Part shown: piece after piece, positions 1-7,155 of the stretch
Position numbering within the stretch: the first letter of the stretch is position 1
How the letters are laid out: every line of letters starts with the position of its first letter
Assembly (NCBI GenBank): GCA_035280025.1
Contig: DATEGT010000046.1
Span: 27,608 to 91,607 of the forward strand
DNA: 64,000 nucleotides
Reading direction: 5' to 3'
DNA from: VBDM01 sp035280025
Lineage (GTDB): Bacteria; Pseudomonadota; Gammaproteobacteria; Burkholderiales; SG8-39
The notes under the pieces: model-generated
Database searches by the model: none
The model's input: the letters and a program-made list of their open reading frames with translations, nothing else
Told to the model about the DNA's origin: nothing
Translations under genes and position numbers: made by a program

Positions 1-103
1 AGAAGGAATCGGCATCGACCGGCTGGTGATGCTGTTCACGGACAGCCCGAGCATTCGCGACGTTCTGCTTTTTCCCCACCTCCGGCGGGAAGGCTCAAGC
101 TGA
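1..103 (+). CDS. lysS: Lysyl-tRNA synthetase, C-terminal end (partial)
   Basis: Only the last 34 codons are inside the window, read from base 2 to the TGA at 101-103. The peptide contains GIGIDRLVMLFTDSPSIRDV followed by LLFPHLR, which is motif 3 and the C-terminal tail of class II lysyl-tRNA synthetases. The conserved arginine of motif 3 is present. The enzyme charges tRNA-Lys in the cytoplasm. The 5' part lies outside the window, so length and start cannot be judged. No terminator hairpin is obvious directly after the stop. Confidence 0.93.
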   Translation, partial: EGIGIDRLVMLFTDSPSIRDVLLFPHLRREGSS

Positions 104-160
104 ACGCGTCCCGACCAGGATCGTCGCCGACGGGAGACAAAATTCGGGCGGCTGCGCGCC

Positions 161-185
161 TGTAACCGCATAACAGACTGTTACA
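161..185. promoter_or_regulatory. Nested inverted repeats upstream of the glycine-zipper gene
   Basis: TGTAAC at 161-166 and GTTACA at 180-185 form a 6-bp inverted repeat with a 13-nt spacer. Nested in it is a second palindrome, TAACAG-A-CTGTTA (171-183). The site is 63 nt before the ATG at 249. It looks like an operator for a dimeric regulator, but the protein is unknown and chance cannot be excluded for such short arms. Confidence 0.3.
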
Positions 186-248
186 TGAACTTGCTGGCGC
201 ATCGGGCGTCACTACCGGTAGCCTTGACGCCTGAAAGAAGGAGAGCCC

Positions 249-878
249 ATGCAAGTACCGCGTCGCACTCACCCCCTAGTCATCGTAGCCGCAGGCACCG
301 TCAGCCTGTTCAGCCTGGTCGGCATCGGAGCCGTCATGGGCTGGATACCGACCACGGTCGGTCAAAGCCCCAGCGCCGCCATAGCGCAGATCCCGGAGAA
401 ACCCGAGCAGCCCGAGCCCCCGAAGGCGCTCGAGCAGCGCGCGCAACCCAAGCACAAGGCCGTCGCGAAGTCCGAGTCGCCGCGTCCGCAGACGCGAGTC
501 GCCGTCGCGCCTCCTCCGGCGCCGGTCGCCGTCGCGGCTCTCTGTCGCGAGTGCGCCGTGGTCGAAGACGTGCGCACCGTCGAAAAGCCCGGGCAGGCAT
601 CGGGGGTCGGCGCCGTCGGCGGCGCAGTGGTCGGCGGCGTCCTCGGGCATCAGGTCGGGTCCGGTCGCGGCAAGGACGTCGCCACGATTCTCGGAGCACT
701 CGGCGGAGCCTTGGGCGGAAACGAAGTCGAGAAAACCGTGAAGAAGGAAAAGGAATACCAGATCGTCGTGCGCTACGACGACGGGAGCAAGGGGCTGTTC
801 ACCCAGGCGACGCCGCCCAGCTGGCACAAAGGCGACAAGGTCAAGATCGTCGACGGAGCGATACGAGCCAACGGATAG
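249..878 (+). CDS. Glycine-zipper 2TM-domain envelope protein
   Basis: A 209-residue protein. Residues 10-33 are a hydrophobic anchor. Residues 40-100 are low-complexity and rich in Pro/Ala/Lys, a likely periplasmic linker. Residues 119-157 are a glycine zipper (GVGAVGGAVVGGVLG, then a second GALGGALGG block), as in SlyB/Rick_17kDa-type envelope proteins. The last 50 residues form a polar domain that contains VVRYDDGS, common in this family. A Cys pair (CREC, 99-102) precedes the zipper. The family sits in the envelope and is often stress-linked; the exact role is not known. The start is supported by a strong AGGAGA ribosome site just upstream. It is monocistronic, closed by the terminator at 901-923. 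Confidence 0.8.
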   Translation: MQVPRRTHPLVIVAAGTVSLFSLVGIGAVMGWIPTTVGQSPSAAIAQIPEKPEQPEPPKALEQRAQPKHKAVAKSESPRPQTRVAVAPPPAPVAVAALCRECAVVEDVRTVEKPGQASGVGAVGGAVVGGVLGHQVGSGRGKDVATILGALGGALGGNEVEKTVKKEKEYQIVVRYDDGSKGLFTQATPPSWHKGDKVKIVDGAIRANG

Positions 879-900
879 AGGCGAACGCCGGAAGTTCCGG

Positions 901-923
901 GCGGGCCACGGCCCGCTTTTTTT
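901..923 (+). terminator. Rho-independent terminator of the glycine-zipper gene
   Basis: The stem GCGGGCC-AC-GGCCCGC (901-916) is followed at once by seven T residues (917-923). It is 23 nt after the stop codon at 878. This is a textbook intrinsic terminator, and it isolates the upstream gene from the riboswitch-led unit that follows. Confidence 0.93.
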
Positions 924-935
924 CGCCGCCTCCAG

Positions 936-965
936 TTGACGGGTCCCGATTCGCCGTCTTACATT
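936..965 (+). promoter_or_regulatory. Sigma-70 type promoter of the ykkC-led transcript
   Basis: TTGACG (936-941) and TACATT (960-965) are separated by 18 nt. They match five of six -35 positions and four of six -10 positions. Predicted transcription start is near 972, just before the first conserved block of the ykkC-class aptamer. This placement after the terminator at 901-923 and before the aptamer supports the assignment. Confidence 0.6.
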
Positions 966-975
966 TGCACTGCTC

Positions 976-1070
976 AACCGACGGGTAGCTAGGGTTCCGC
1001 CGCGACGCTTCGCGGGCCTGGTCCGAGCGCTACACAAAGCCGCGGGATGCCGCCGGCATGCACCCGAAGA
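976..1070 (+). promoter_or_regulatory. ykkC-class riboswitch aptamer (guanidine-I-like; ligand subtype uncertain)
   Basis: The leader holds the two signature blocks of ykkC RNAs: CTAGGGTTCCG (989-999) and CTGGTCCGAG (1018-1027). Between them is the P2 hairpin, CCGCG (1000-1004) with CGCGG (1011-1015). P1 closes as CGGGT (982-986) with ACCCG (1062-1066). A short version of the 3' conserved block, ACAAAGCC then CGGGA, lies at 1034-1047, and a small hairpin ATGCC/GGCAT follows at 1047-1059. Members of the ykkC class sense guanidine (subtype 1) or ppGpp, PRPP or nucleoside diphosphates (subtype 2 variants). The gene behind is a drug/metabolite-superfamily transporter, which favours guanidine. The third domain is shorter than in typical guanidine-I RNAs, so the ligand stays open. 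Confidence 0.75.
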
Positions 1071-1083
1071 ACAAAACTCTAGA

Positions 1084-1124
1084 GGGGATAGGTTGGGACG
1101 GGTTGTTTCGTCCCTGCCATCCCC
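1084..1124 (+). promoter_or_regulatory. Expression-platform hairpin between the ykkC aptamer and the EamA start
   Basis: GGGGAT (1084-1089) pairs with ATCCCC (1119-1124), and GGGACG (1095-1100) with CGTCCC (1109-1114). A GG/CC pair lies between them, so this is one long interrupted stem. It ends three bases before the ribosome site CGGAGGT (1127-1133). No T-run follows, so control of translation or Rho-dependent termination is more likely than intrinsic termination. CGGGT at 1099-1103 repeats the P1 5' strand and could compete for ACCCG at 1062-1066. Confidence 0.55.
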
Positions 1125-1136
1125 TTCGGAGGTGTC

Positions 1137-1997
1137 GTGACCGGTCTCGCAATCGCCCTGGTGCTCACCGCCGCACTGATCCACGCGAGCTGGAACTACA
1201 TTCTCAAGAAGAGCGGAGGCGGGGTAGGCTTCGTCTGGGCGTTCGCCCTTCTCTCCTCGCTTCTCTACGCGCCGCTGGCTGTCGGCGTGGTCATCGTCCA
1301 GCACTTTCAGTTCAGCGTTCAGGCGCTCGCCTATCTCTTCGCGAGCGCGGTCCTGCACACGGGCTATTACCTGCTCCTCGACCGCGGCTACAGGTACGGG
1401 GACTTGTCGGTCGTCTATCCCCTCGCGCGCGCCACGGGCCCCTTCCTGACCGTGCTCGTCGCCCTCGCGCTTCTGGGCGAGCGCCCCGGCGCGATTGCCC
1501 TGTGCGGAGCCGCGCTCGTGGTCGGGGGCGCCTTCTTCCTAGCCGCCAGTCCGGCAAAACTTCGCGAAGCGGGCGCCGTCCGCGGGATCGCCTTCGCCAT
1601 CCTGACCGGGTGCATGATCGCGTCCTACACCGTGGTCGACAAGCAGGCGGTGAGCGCCGCGCTCATCCCGCCCATTCTCCAGGACTGGGGCGCAAATCTC
1701 GGCCGGGTCCTGGTGATGGCGCCGCTCGCGCTGCGGCGTCCCCAGGAGATCCGCGCCGCGTGGAGCAACAAGCGGAAAGCCGTGATCCTGGTCGCGCTCC
1801 TCTGTCCTCTTTCCTATATTCTGGTGCTCAGCGCCATGGTCTTCACTCCGGTCAGCTACGTCGCTCCCGCGCGGGAGATCAGCATCCTGTTCGCCGCGCT
1901 GATGGGCACCCACTGGCTGCGGGAAGGCGACATGGCCCGACGTATCGCCGCAGCGGCCGCGATGGCGCTCGGCGTGATCGCGCTCGCGCTGGGCTGA
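1137..1997 (+). CDS. EamA-family (drug/metabolite superfamily) transporter
   Basis: A 286-residue, very hydrophobic protein with nine or ten predicted membrane helices in two related halves, the usual size and architecture of EamA transporters. The N-terminus carries the family-typical IHASWNYILKKS. The GTG start at 1137 is chosen because CGGAGGT sits four bases upstream. EamA proteins export metabolites or drugs through the inner membrane; the substrate cannot be read from the sequence. The ykkC-class leader suggests guanidine or another ykkC ligand as signal and possibly cargo. Known guanidine exporters are short SMR proteins, so a ten-helix EamA protein here is unusual. marC follows after 6 nt and probably shares the transcript. 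Confidence 0.85.
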   Translation: MTGLAIALVLTAALIHASWNYILKKSGGGVGFVWAFALLSSLLYAPLAVGVVIVQHFQFSVQALAYLFASAVLHTGYYLLLDRGYRYGDLSVVYPLARATGPFLTVLVALALLGERPGAIALCGAALVVGGAFFLAASPAKLREAGAVRGIAFAILTGCMIASYTVVDKQAVSAALIPPILQDWGANLGRVLVMAPLALRRPQEIRAAWSNKRKAVILVALLCPLSYILVLSAMVFTPVSYVAPAREISILFAALMGTHWLREGDMARRIAAAAAMALGVIALALG

Positions 1998-2003
1998 ACC
2001 GCC

Positions 2004-2609
2004 ATGGAAACCTCTTTCGCCTCCGCGGTCGTCATCCTGCTGCTGGTGACCGATCCCGTCGGCAACATTCCGCTCTTCGTCGCGCTGCTGCGGCCGGTCG
2101 CCCCCGAGCGCCGTGTCCGGGTGATCCTGCGGGAATGCGCGATCGCTTTCGCCGTGCTGGTGGGCTTCGTGCTCTTCGGGAGCTGGCTGCTCGAGCTGTT
2201 CGGACTGTCCGACCGCTCGCTCACGCTCGCCGGCGGCATGATCCTGTTCCTGATCGCCCTGCGGATGATCTTCCGAAGCCCTGAGGGCATTTTCGGCGAA
2301 TCTCCTTCCGGCGAACCCCTCATCGTGCCTCTCGCGATTCCCTCGATTGCCGGCCCCGCGGCGATCGCCACCGTCGTGCTGCTCGTTTCCCGCGCGCCGC
2401 AACGGATGGGGGAATGGCTCGCGGCGGTCGCCGTGGCGATGGCAGTCACCCTCGCGACCCTGCTGCTCGCCGAGCGGATCAGCCGCTGGGTCGGCGAGCG
2501 GGCGCTCGCGGCTTTCGAGCGCCTGATGGGGCTGCTGCTGACGGCGATAGCCGTGGAGATGCTGCTGCGCGGGATCGAGGGATTCGTCCGACACCTTCAG
2601 CAGAGCTGA
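2004..2609 (+). CDS. MarC-family integral membrane protein
   Basis: A 201-residue protein with about six membrane helices. The N-terminal stretch VTDPVGNIPLFVALL is the conserved MarC/YhgN signature (DPxGNxP). Length matches the family (about 200 residues). MarC proteins are inner-membrane proteins; the old link to multiple antibiotic resistance was not upheld, and the function is unknown. It starts 6 nt after the EamA gene and so probably responds to the same leader. It converges with the patatin-like gene, with only 3 nt between the two stops. Confidence 0.87.
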   Translation: METSFASAVVILLLVTDPVGNIPLFVALLRPVAPERRVRVILRECAIAFAVLVGFVLFGSWLLELFGLSDRSLTLAGGMILFLIALRMIFRSPEGIFGESPSGEPLIVPLAIPSIAGPAAIATVVLLVSRAPQRMGEWLAAVAVAMAVTLATLLLAERISRWVGERALAAFERLMGLLLTAIAVEMLLRGIEGFVRHLQQS

Positions 2610-2612
2610 ACG

Positions 2613-3500
2613 CTAGCCGGGAATCGCGTTGCGGATCACCGGCAGCATGCGCGTGACTTCGTCGCGCCCCTCCGCGATCGCGTATTCCGCCCGGTGATAG
2701 TCGAGCAGGCCGAGATGGCCGAGCCGGGGCGTAAGCAGCACCTCCGGGGGCTCGCCGGCGAGCCGGCTGCGCGCGATCCTCAGCTGCATGATGTTGATCG
2801 AGCCCATGAGCGTCTCGACCAGCGAGGGCGGCGCGATCTCGGGCTCCGCCTGCCGGTCGCTCGTCGGGTTGTACCGCGGCAGAACCCTGCTCATGAAGCT
2901 GCCGGTCTTGGTCAACGTCCGGTCGTCGTCGCGTGCGTAGCGCCCGACCAGATCGGATCCCAGATCGACCGCCAGAACGATATCCGCGCCCATCGCGCGA
3001 CACAGCGAGACCGGGATCGGATTCACCACGCTGCCGTCGACCAGATAGCGGTCTTCGTGCAGCACGGGACGGAACAGGCCGGGAACGGCGATCGACGCCG
3101 CGACTGCGGCCGACACCTTCCCCTCGCGCAGCCAGACTTCCTGCCCCGAATGCAGGTCGGTCGCGACCGCCGCAAGCGGTATCGGCAGATCGGAGAACTC
3201 GCATTCGACGAATTGCTCGCGGAAGACCTCCTTGATGCGCTCGCCCTTGATGAGCCCGCCGCGCAGGCCGAAGTCCGCGAGCTTGAACATGCCCCTGCGG
3301 TCGATCCCGAGCGCCCAGGCCTCCACCTGATCGAGGCGGCCTGCGGCGAAGGCCGCCCCGACGAACGCGCCTACCGAGCAGCCAGCGATCAGATCGGGGC
3401 TGATACCCGCTTCGATGAGCGCGCGCAGCACCCCGATGTGAGCCCAGCCGCGCGCCGAGCCCGCCCCGAGCGCGAATCCGATCTTGAGCCGGCGCGCCAC
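2613..3500 (-). CDS. Patatin-like phospholipase, RssA/YchK type
   Basis: A 295-residue protein with the patatin fold motifs: oxyanion glycine loop GAGSARG (12-18), nucleophile elbow GCSVG with Ser42, and the catalytic Asp in VDGS (Asp155). Ser42 and Asp155 form the expected dyad. Such proteins are serine acyl hydrolases; the bacterial RssA branch is cytoplasmic and poorly characterised. The GTG start at 3500 is chosen because it overlaps the rimO stop by one base (TAGTG) and gives the usual length of about 300. The frame stays open far upstream, but that part is antisense-frame readthrough of rimO. It is likely translationally coupled to rimO. Confidence 0.88.
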   Translation of the reverse strand: MARRLKIGFALGAGSARGWAHIGVLRALIEAGISPDLIAGCSVGAFVGAAFAAGRLDQVEAWALGIDRRGMFKLADFGLRGGLIKGERIKEVFREQFVECEFSDLPIPLAAVATDLHSGQEVWLREGKVSAAVAASIAVPGLFRPVLHEDRYLVDGSVVNPIPVSLCRAMGADIVLAVDLGSDLVGRYARDDDRTLTKTGSFMSRVLPRYNPTSDRQAEPEIAPPSLVETLMGSINIMQLRIARSRLAGEPPEVLLTPRLGHLGLLDYHRAEYAIAEGRDEVTRMLPVIRNAIPG

Positions 3501-4831
3501 TAGGCAATCCGGGCCCACAAGTCGTGGGCGTCCGAGTTCGTGACTTTCACGCGAAGCCGGTCGCCGGGAACGACCTCGCCGGCACCCTCGACGCGCACCA
3601 CGCCGTCGATCTCCGGTGCATCGCCCGCCGAGCGCGCGACTGCGCCTACGGGGAGGATTTCGTCGACGAGCACGTCCAGAGTCCTTCCGACCTTTCGCCT
3701 CAGTCTGCGGGTGCTGATCTTCTCCTGCAACCGCATGAGGCGCCCGCGTCGCTCTTCGCGTACCTGGTCGTCGAGAGCCCCGGGCAGCTGGTTCGCCCCT
3801 GCCCCCTCCACCGGGGAGTACGCGAAGCAGCCCACACGGTCGAGCTCGGCTTCCTCGAGAAAATCCAGCAGCTCCTGGAATTCGGTTTCGGTCTCTCCGG
3901 GAAAACCCGCGATGAAGGTGCTGCGGATCGAGATGTCCGGGCAGATGCTGCGCCAGGCGCGGATGCGCTCGAGGTTGTCCTCTCCGCTCGCGGGCCGTTT
4001 CATGAGCTTGAGAATCCTGGGATTTGCGTGCTGGAAAGGCACGTCGATGTAGGGAAGAATCTTGCCCTCGGCCATGAGAGGAATGACCTCGTCGACGTGC
4101 GGATACGGATACACGTAATGCAGCCGCACCCACACGCCCAGCTCGCCGAGGGCAACCGCCAGATCGCTCATGCGAGTCTTGAGGGGCCTGCCTCCCCAGA
4201 AATCCGTCCGGTATCCGAGATCCACTCCGTAGGCGCTCGTGTCCTGCGAGATCACGAGGAGCTCCTTCACTCCGGCTCTCACGAGATTCTCGGCTTCGCG
4301 CATCACTTCGCCTATCGGCCGGCTCACGAGATCCCCGCGCAGCGAAGGGATGATGCAGAAGGTGCAGCGGTGGTTGCAGCCCTCCGAGATCTTGAGGTAG
4401 GCGTAGTGCTTTGGCGTCAGCTTGATCCCCTGCGGGGGCACGAGATCGACGAAGGGGTCGGGCGGCTTGGGCAGGTGCTCGTGCACCGCCGCCATCACCT
4501 CCTCCAGGGCGTGAGGGCCCGTGACCGCGAGGACCTTGGGATGCGCCTCCCGGACCACGTCGCCTTTCGCGCCGAGGCATCCGGTCACGATCACCCGGCC
4601 GTTCTCCGCGAGCGCCTCGCCGATCGCGTCGAGCGACTCCTGCACCGCGGATTCGATGAAGCCGCAGGTATTCACCACGACGAGATCGGCCCCGTCGTAC
4701 GAGGGCGAGATCGCGTAACCCTCGGCCCGCAGACGGGTGAGGATTCCCTCGGAGTCGACCAGAGCCTTGGGACAGCCGAGCGAAACGAAGCCGACCTTCG
4801 GCTCCGCCGGGATGCGCCTGCGCGGGATCAG
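3500..4831 (-). CDS. rimO: Ribosomal protein S12 methylthiotransferase RimO (probable CTG start)
   Basis: The protein has an N-terminal UPF0004 domain with Cys20 (SLGCPKALVDSE) and Cys56 (VVNTCGF), a radical-SAM domain with the CxxxCxxC cluster site (EGCNHRCTFC) and a C-terminal TRAM domain. RimO adds a methylthio group to an Asp of ribosomal protein S12. No ATG, GTG or TTG lies in frame between the phaR stop and the first conserved Cys. A CTG at 4831-4829 overlaps the phaR TGA (CTGA), has GAGGA about nine bases upstream inside phaR, and gives 443 residues against about 441 in E. coli. This is therefore the proposed start. The next upstream ATG (5065) would add 78 unrelated residues encoded out of frame inside phaR. 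Confidence 0.88.
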   Translation of the reverse strand: MIPRRRIPAEPKVGFVSLGCPKALVDSEGILTRLRAEGYAISPSYDGADLVVVNTCGFIESAVQESLDAIGEALAENGRVIVTGCLGAKGDVVREAHPKVLAVTGPHALEEVMAAVHEHLPKPPDPFVDLVPPQGIKLTPKHYAYLKISEGCNHRCTFCIIPSLRGDLVSRPIGEVMREAENLVRAGVKELLVISQDTSAYGVDLGYRTDFWGGRPLKTRMSDLAVALGELGVWVRLHYVYPYPHVDEVIPLMAEGKILPYIDVPFQHANPRILKLMKRPASGEDNLERIRAWRSICPDISIRSTFIAGFPGETETEFQELLDFLEEAELDRVGCFAYSPVEGAGANQLPGALDDQVREERRGRLMRLQEKISTRRLRRKVGRTLDVLVDEILPVGAVARSAGDAPEIDGVVRVEGAGEVVPGDRLRVKVTNSDAHDLWARIA

Positions 4832-5442
4832 TTTTTGTTTTCCTCGCCCGACGGCGTCTTGTCGCTCCCGGGCTGGGTGCCGGCGGGCTGCCCGGCGAAT
4901 CCCGGCATGCCGGTGAATCCCGGGAACGCGAAGCCGGAGAACATGGTTCGCGTCTGATTCTGCAGCTGGTCCTGCATCTGCTGGAACACGGTCCGGCTTT
5001 GATCGAGGTATGCCGAAATCAGGCTCTGCATCGCCGGGCCCTGGAAGCTCATGAATTGCTTCCATAGATCCTCGTTGAGCTTGGCCGGGTCGCCGTAGAG
5101 CTTCTGCGATTGCTCGCGCAGGCTCTTCTGCATCTCGGCGAAAAGCTGCATGTTGCGCTCAAGGTAGGAACCCAGCATCCCCTGCATTGCGTTTCCGTAG
5201 GAACGGATGAATTGGGTAAGCACGTCCGAGGAGAACATCGGCGCTCCGGCGGCTTCCTCCTCCAGGATGATCTGGAGGAGAATCGACCGCGTCAGATCGT
5301 CGCCGGTCTTGGCGTCCACCACCTGGAACTCCTCGCCTTCGACGACGAGCTTCTTAACGTCGACGAGGGTGATGTATACGCTCGTCTTGGTGTCGTAGAG
5401 ACGGCGATTCGGGTACTTCTTGATCAATCGGGGCTCAGACAT
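4828..5442 (-). CDS. phaR: Polyhydroxyalkanoate synthesis repressor PhaR
   Basis: A 204-residue protein. The first 60 residues (LIKKYPNRRLYDTKTSVYIT onwards) are the PHB accumulation regulator DNA-binding domain, followed by the PHB_acc domain and a Gln/Met-rich amphipathic stretch. PhaR binds both DNA and nascent PHA granules and represses phasin and other PHA genes until polymer forms. The C-terminal 40 residues are Gly/Phe/Pro-rich and variable. The upstream 54 bases contain several TGC/GCA half-sites (for example CTGCAG at 5473-5478), which would suit autoregulation, but no clean operator is seen. The TGA overlaps the proposed CTG start of rimO. Confidence 0.93.
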   Translation of the reverse strand: MSEPRLIKKYPNRRLYDTKTSVYITLVDVKKLVVEGEEFQVVDAKTGDDLTRSILLQIILEEEAAGAPMFSSDVLTQFIRSYGNAMQGMLGSYLERNMQLFAEMQKSLREQSQKLYGDPAKLNEDLWKQFMSFQGPAMQSLISAYLDQSRTVFQQMQDQLQNQTRTMFSGFAFPGFTGMPGFAGQPAGTQPGSDKTPSGEENKN

Positions 5443-5496
5443 GGGGACCCTTGCCTGGTTGCAGTACGCGGGTGCTGCAGTGCCACATGATACACC

Positions 5497-6240
5497 TTAG
5501 GCCATGTGCTGGCCGCCATTGATGGCGATGTTCGCGCCGTTCACGAAAGCAGCTTCCTCCGAGCACAGGTAGATGATCAGCCCGGCGACCTCCTCGGGGC
5601 GACCCAGGCGACCGAGCGGAATCTGGGGAAGGATTTTCGAATCGAGAATCTCCTTCGGAATCGCCGTCACCATCTTGGTGCCGATGTAGCCCGGCGATAT
5701 CGTATTCACGGTCACGCCCTTCCTCCCGACTTCCAGGGCCAGCGATTTGGTGAACCCATGCATGCCCGCTTTTGCCGCGGCGTAATTGGTCTGCCCGAAA
5801 GCGCCCTTGGATCCGTTCACCGAGGATACGTTGATGATCCGCCCCCAGCCGCGGTCGACCATCGCGTCGCAGACCTGCTTGCTCACGTTGAACACCGAGT
5901 CCAGGTTCGTGCGGAGCACGGTGTCCCAGTCCGCCTTGGTCATCTTTCTGAACGTCATATCGCGGGTGATGCCCGCGTTGTTGACCAGGATGTCGACGGG
6001 CCCGAGGTCGGCGACGATTTTCTCGACGCAATCCCTGCAGGAATCGAAATCGGCGACGTCGCACGCGAACGTATGGAAATCGTAGCCTCGGGACTTCAGC
6101 GCCGCGCGCCATGCTTCCGCGCCCCTGTTCGCGGGAGAGTAGGTGACGGCGACCCTGTATCCAGCGTCCGCCATCTTCGTGCTGATGATCTCGCCCAACC
6201 CTCCCATGCCGCCGGTGATGAGCGCCAGCCGCTTGGCCAT
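5497..6240 (-). CDS. phaB: Acetoacetyl-CoA reductase, copy 1
   Basis: A 247-residue short-chain dehydrogenase. It has the nucleotide-binding TGGMGGLG at the N-terminus, NNAG in the middle, and the catalytic Ser...Tyr-x-x-x-Lys site (VSSVNG, then NYAAAK). These features and the C-terminal NGANIAINGGQHM match PhaB/PhbB, which reduces acetoacetyl-CoA to (R)-3-hydroxybutyryl-CoA with NADPH, the second step of PHB synthesis. The ATG at 6240 has an excellent AAGGAGG site seven bases upstream. A second copy lies directly upstream in the same direction, 64 nt away. No beta-ketothiolase (phaA) is in the window. Confidence 0.92.
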   Translation of the reverse strand: MAKRLALITGGMGGLGEIISTKMADAGYRVAVTYSPANRGAEAWRAALKSRGYDFHTFACDVADFDSCRDCVEKIVADLGPVDILVNNAGITRDMTFRKMTKADWDTVLRTNLDSVFNVSKQVCDAMVDRGWGRIINVSSVNGSKGAFGQTNYAAAKAGMHGFTKSLALEVGRKGVTVNTISPGYIGTKMVTAIPKEILDSKILPQIPLGRLGRPEEVAGLIIYLCSEEAAFVNGANIAINGGQHMA

Positions 6241-6304
6241 GATCCCTCCTTGCTCGCTTCGGTCCCTCAAATTATGGCATCAAATCCGGAGCGGACCGCT
6301 GGCG

Positions 6305-7117
6305 CTAGGCCATGTGGAGGCCGCCGTTGATCGAAATGTTCGCTCCGGTGATGTAACCGGCCTCGTCCGACGCGAGGTAGGCGACCAGGCCCGCGATCTC
6401 CTCCGGTTGAGCCAACCGCCCCATAGGAATCTGCTGAACGATCGATTCCAGAATCTCGGGTTTCATCGCTTTGACCATGTCCGTCTGCACGTAGCCCGGC
6501 GAGACGGTATTCACGGTCACGCCCTTCTTGACGACCTCCTGGGCCAGGGCTTTCGAGAACCCATGCATGCCCGCCTTTGCCGCGGAATAGTTGGTTTGCC
6601 CGAACTGGCCCTTGAGGGCATTCACGGAGGAAATGTTTACGATACGGCCCCATCCGCGCTCGGCCATTCCCTCGATCACCTGCCGGGTGACGTTGAATAC
6701 GCTGTTCAGATTGGTGTTGATGACCGCGTACCAGTCGCCGGGGGACATGCGCTTGAACACGCTGTCGCGGGTGATGCCCGCGTTGTTCACGAGAATGTCC
6801 ACCGGCCCGATCGACGAGCCGATCTGGTGGAACATCTCGGCGCAGGACTCGTAGTCGTCGACGTTGCCTTCGGCGGCATGGACCATGAGGCCTTCGGCTT
6901 GCATCTGGGCGAGCCACGCACCCTTGTTCGCGAAGCCGGGCAGACAACCCGCCACGACTTTGACCCCGCTTCGCGCAAGCCGTCGGCATACCGCAGTGCC
7001 GATTCCGCCCATGCCGCCGCTCACGAATGCAATACGCTGCTTGAGCGGTTTTAAGGGTTGATCCATCGAATCCGCGGCCGCCTGAGCGCCGCGCCTTGTC
7101 GCTGTCGCGGTAGTCAT
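6305..7117 (-). CDS. phaB: Acetoacetyl-CoA reductase, copy 2
   Basis: A 270-residue short-chain dehydrogenase clearly paralogous to the downstream copy: SGGMGGIG, NNAGITRDSVFKRM, VNISSVN and NYSAAK with the catalytic Tyr and Lys, and GANISINGGLHMA at the end. It has a 23-residue N-terminal extension (TTATATRRGAQAAADSMDQP) missing from copy 1. The ATG at 7117 was chosen for its GAGGGAG ribosome site; a second ATG at residue 18 would remove most of the extension. It lies 38 nt after phaC. The two copies may differ in cofactor or expression; the sequence does not tell. Confidence 0.9.
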   Translation of the reverse strand: MTTATATRRGAQAAADSMDQPLKPLKQRIAFVSGGMGGIGTAVCRRLARSGVKVVAGCLPGFANKGAWLAQMQAEGLMVHAAEGNVDDYESCAEMFHQIGSSIGPVDILVNNAGITRDSVFKRMSPGDWYAVINTNLNSVFNVTRQVIEGMAERGWGRIVNISSVNALKGQFGQTNYSAAKAGMHGFSKALAQEVVKKGVTVNTVSPGYVQTDMVKAMKPEILESIVQQIPMGRLAQPEEIAGLVAYLASDEAGYITGANISINGGLHMA

Positions 7118-7155
7118 TCCGTTGCTCCCTCTTTGATTTTCCACCATCCGAACCC

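Noticed and set aside
3501..4580. N-terminal extension of the patatin-like frame through rimO
   Set aside because: The extension overlaps the RimO radical-SAM coding sequence in another frame and has no patatin features; GTG 3500 gives the family length.
4832..5065. ATG start for rimO at 5065
   Set aside because: The added 78 residues are encoded out of frame within phaR, are unlike any RimO N-terminus, and make the protein far longer than the family.
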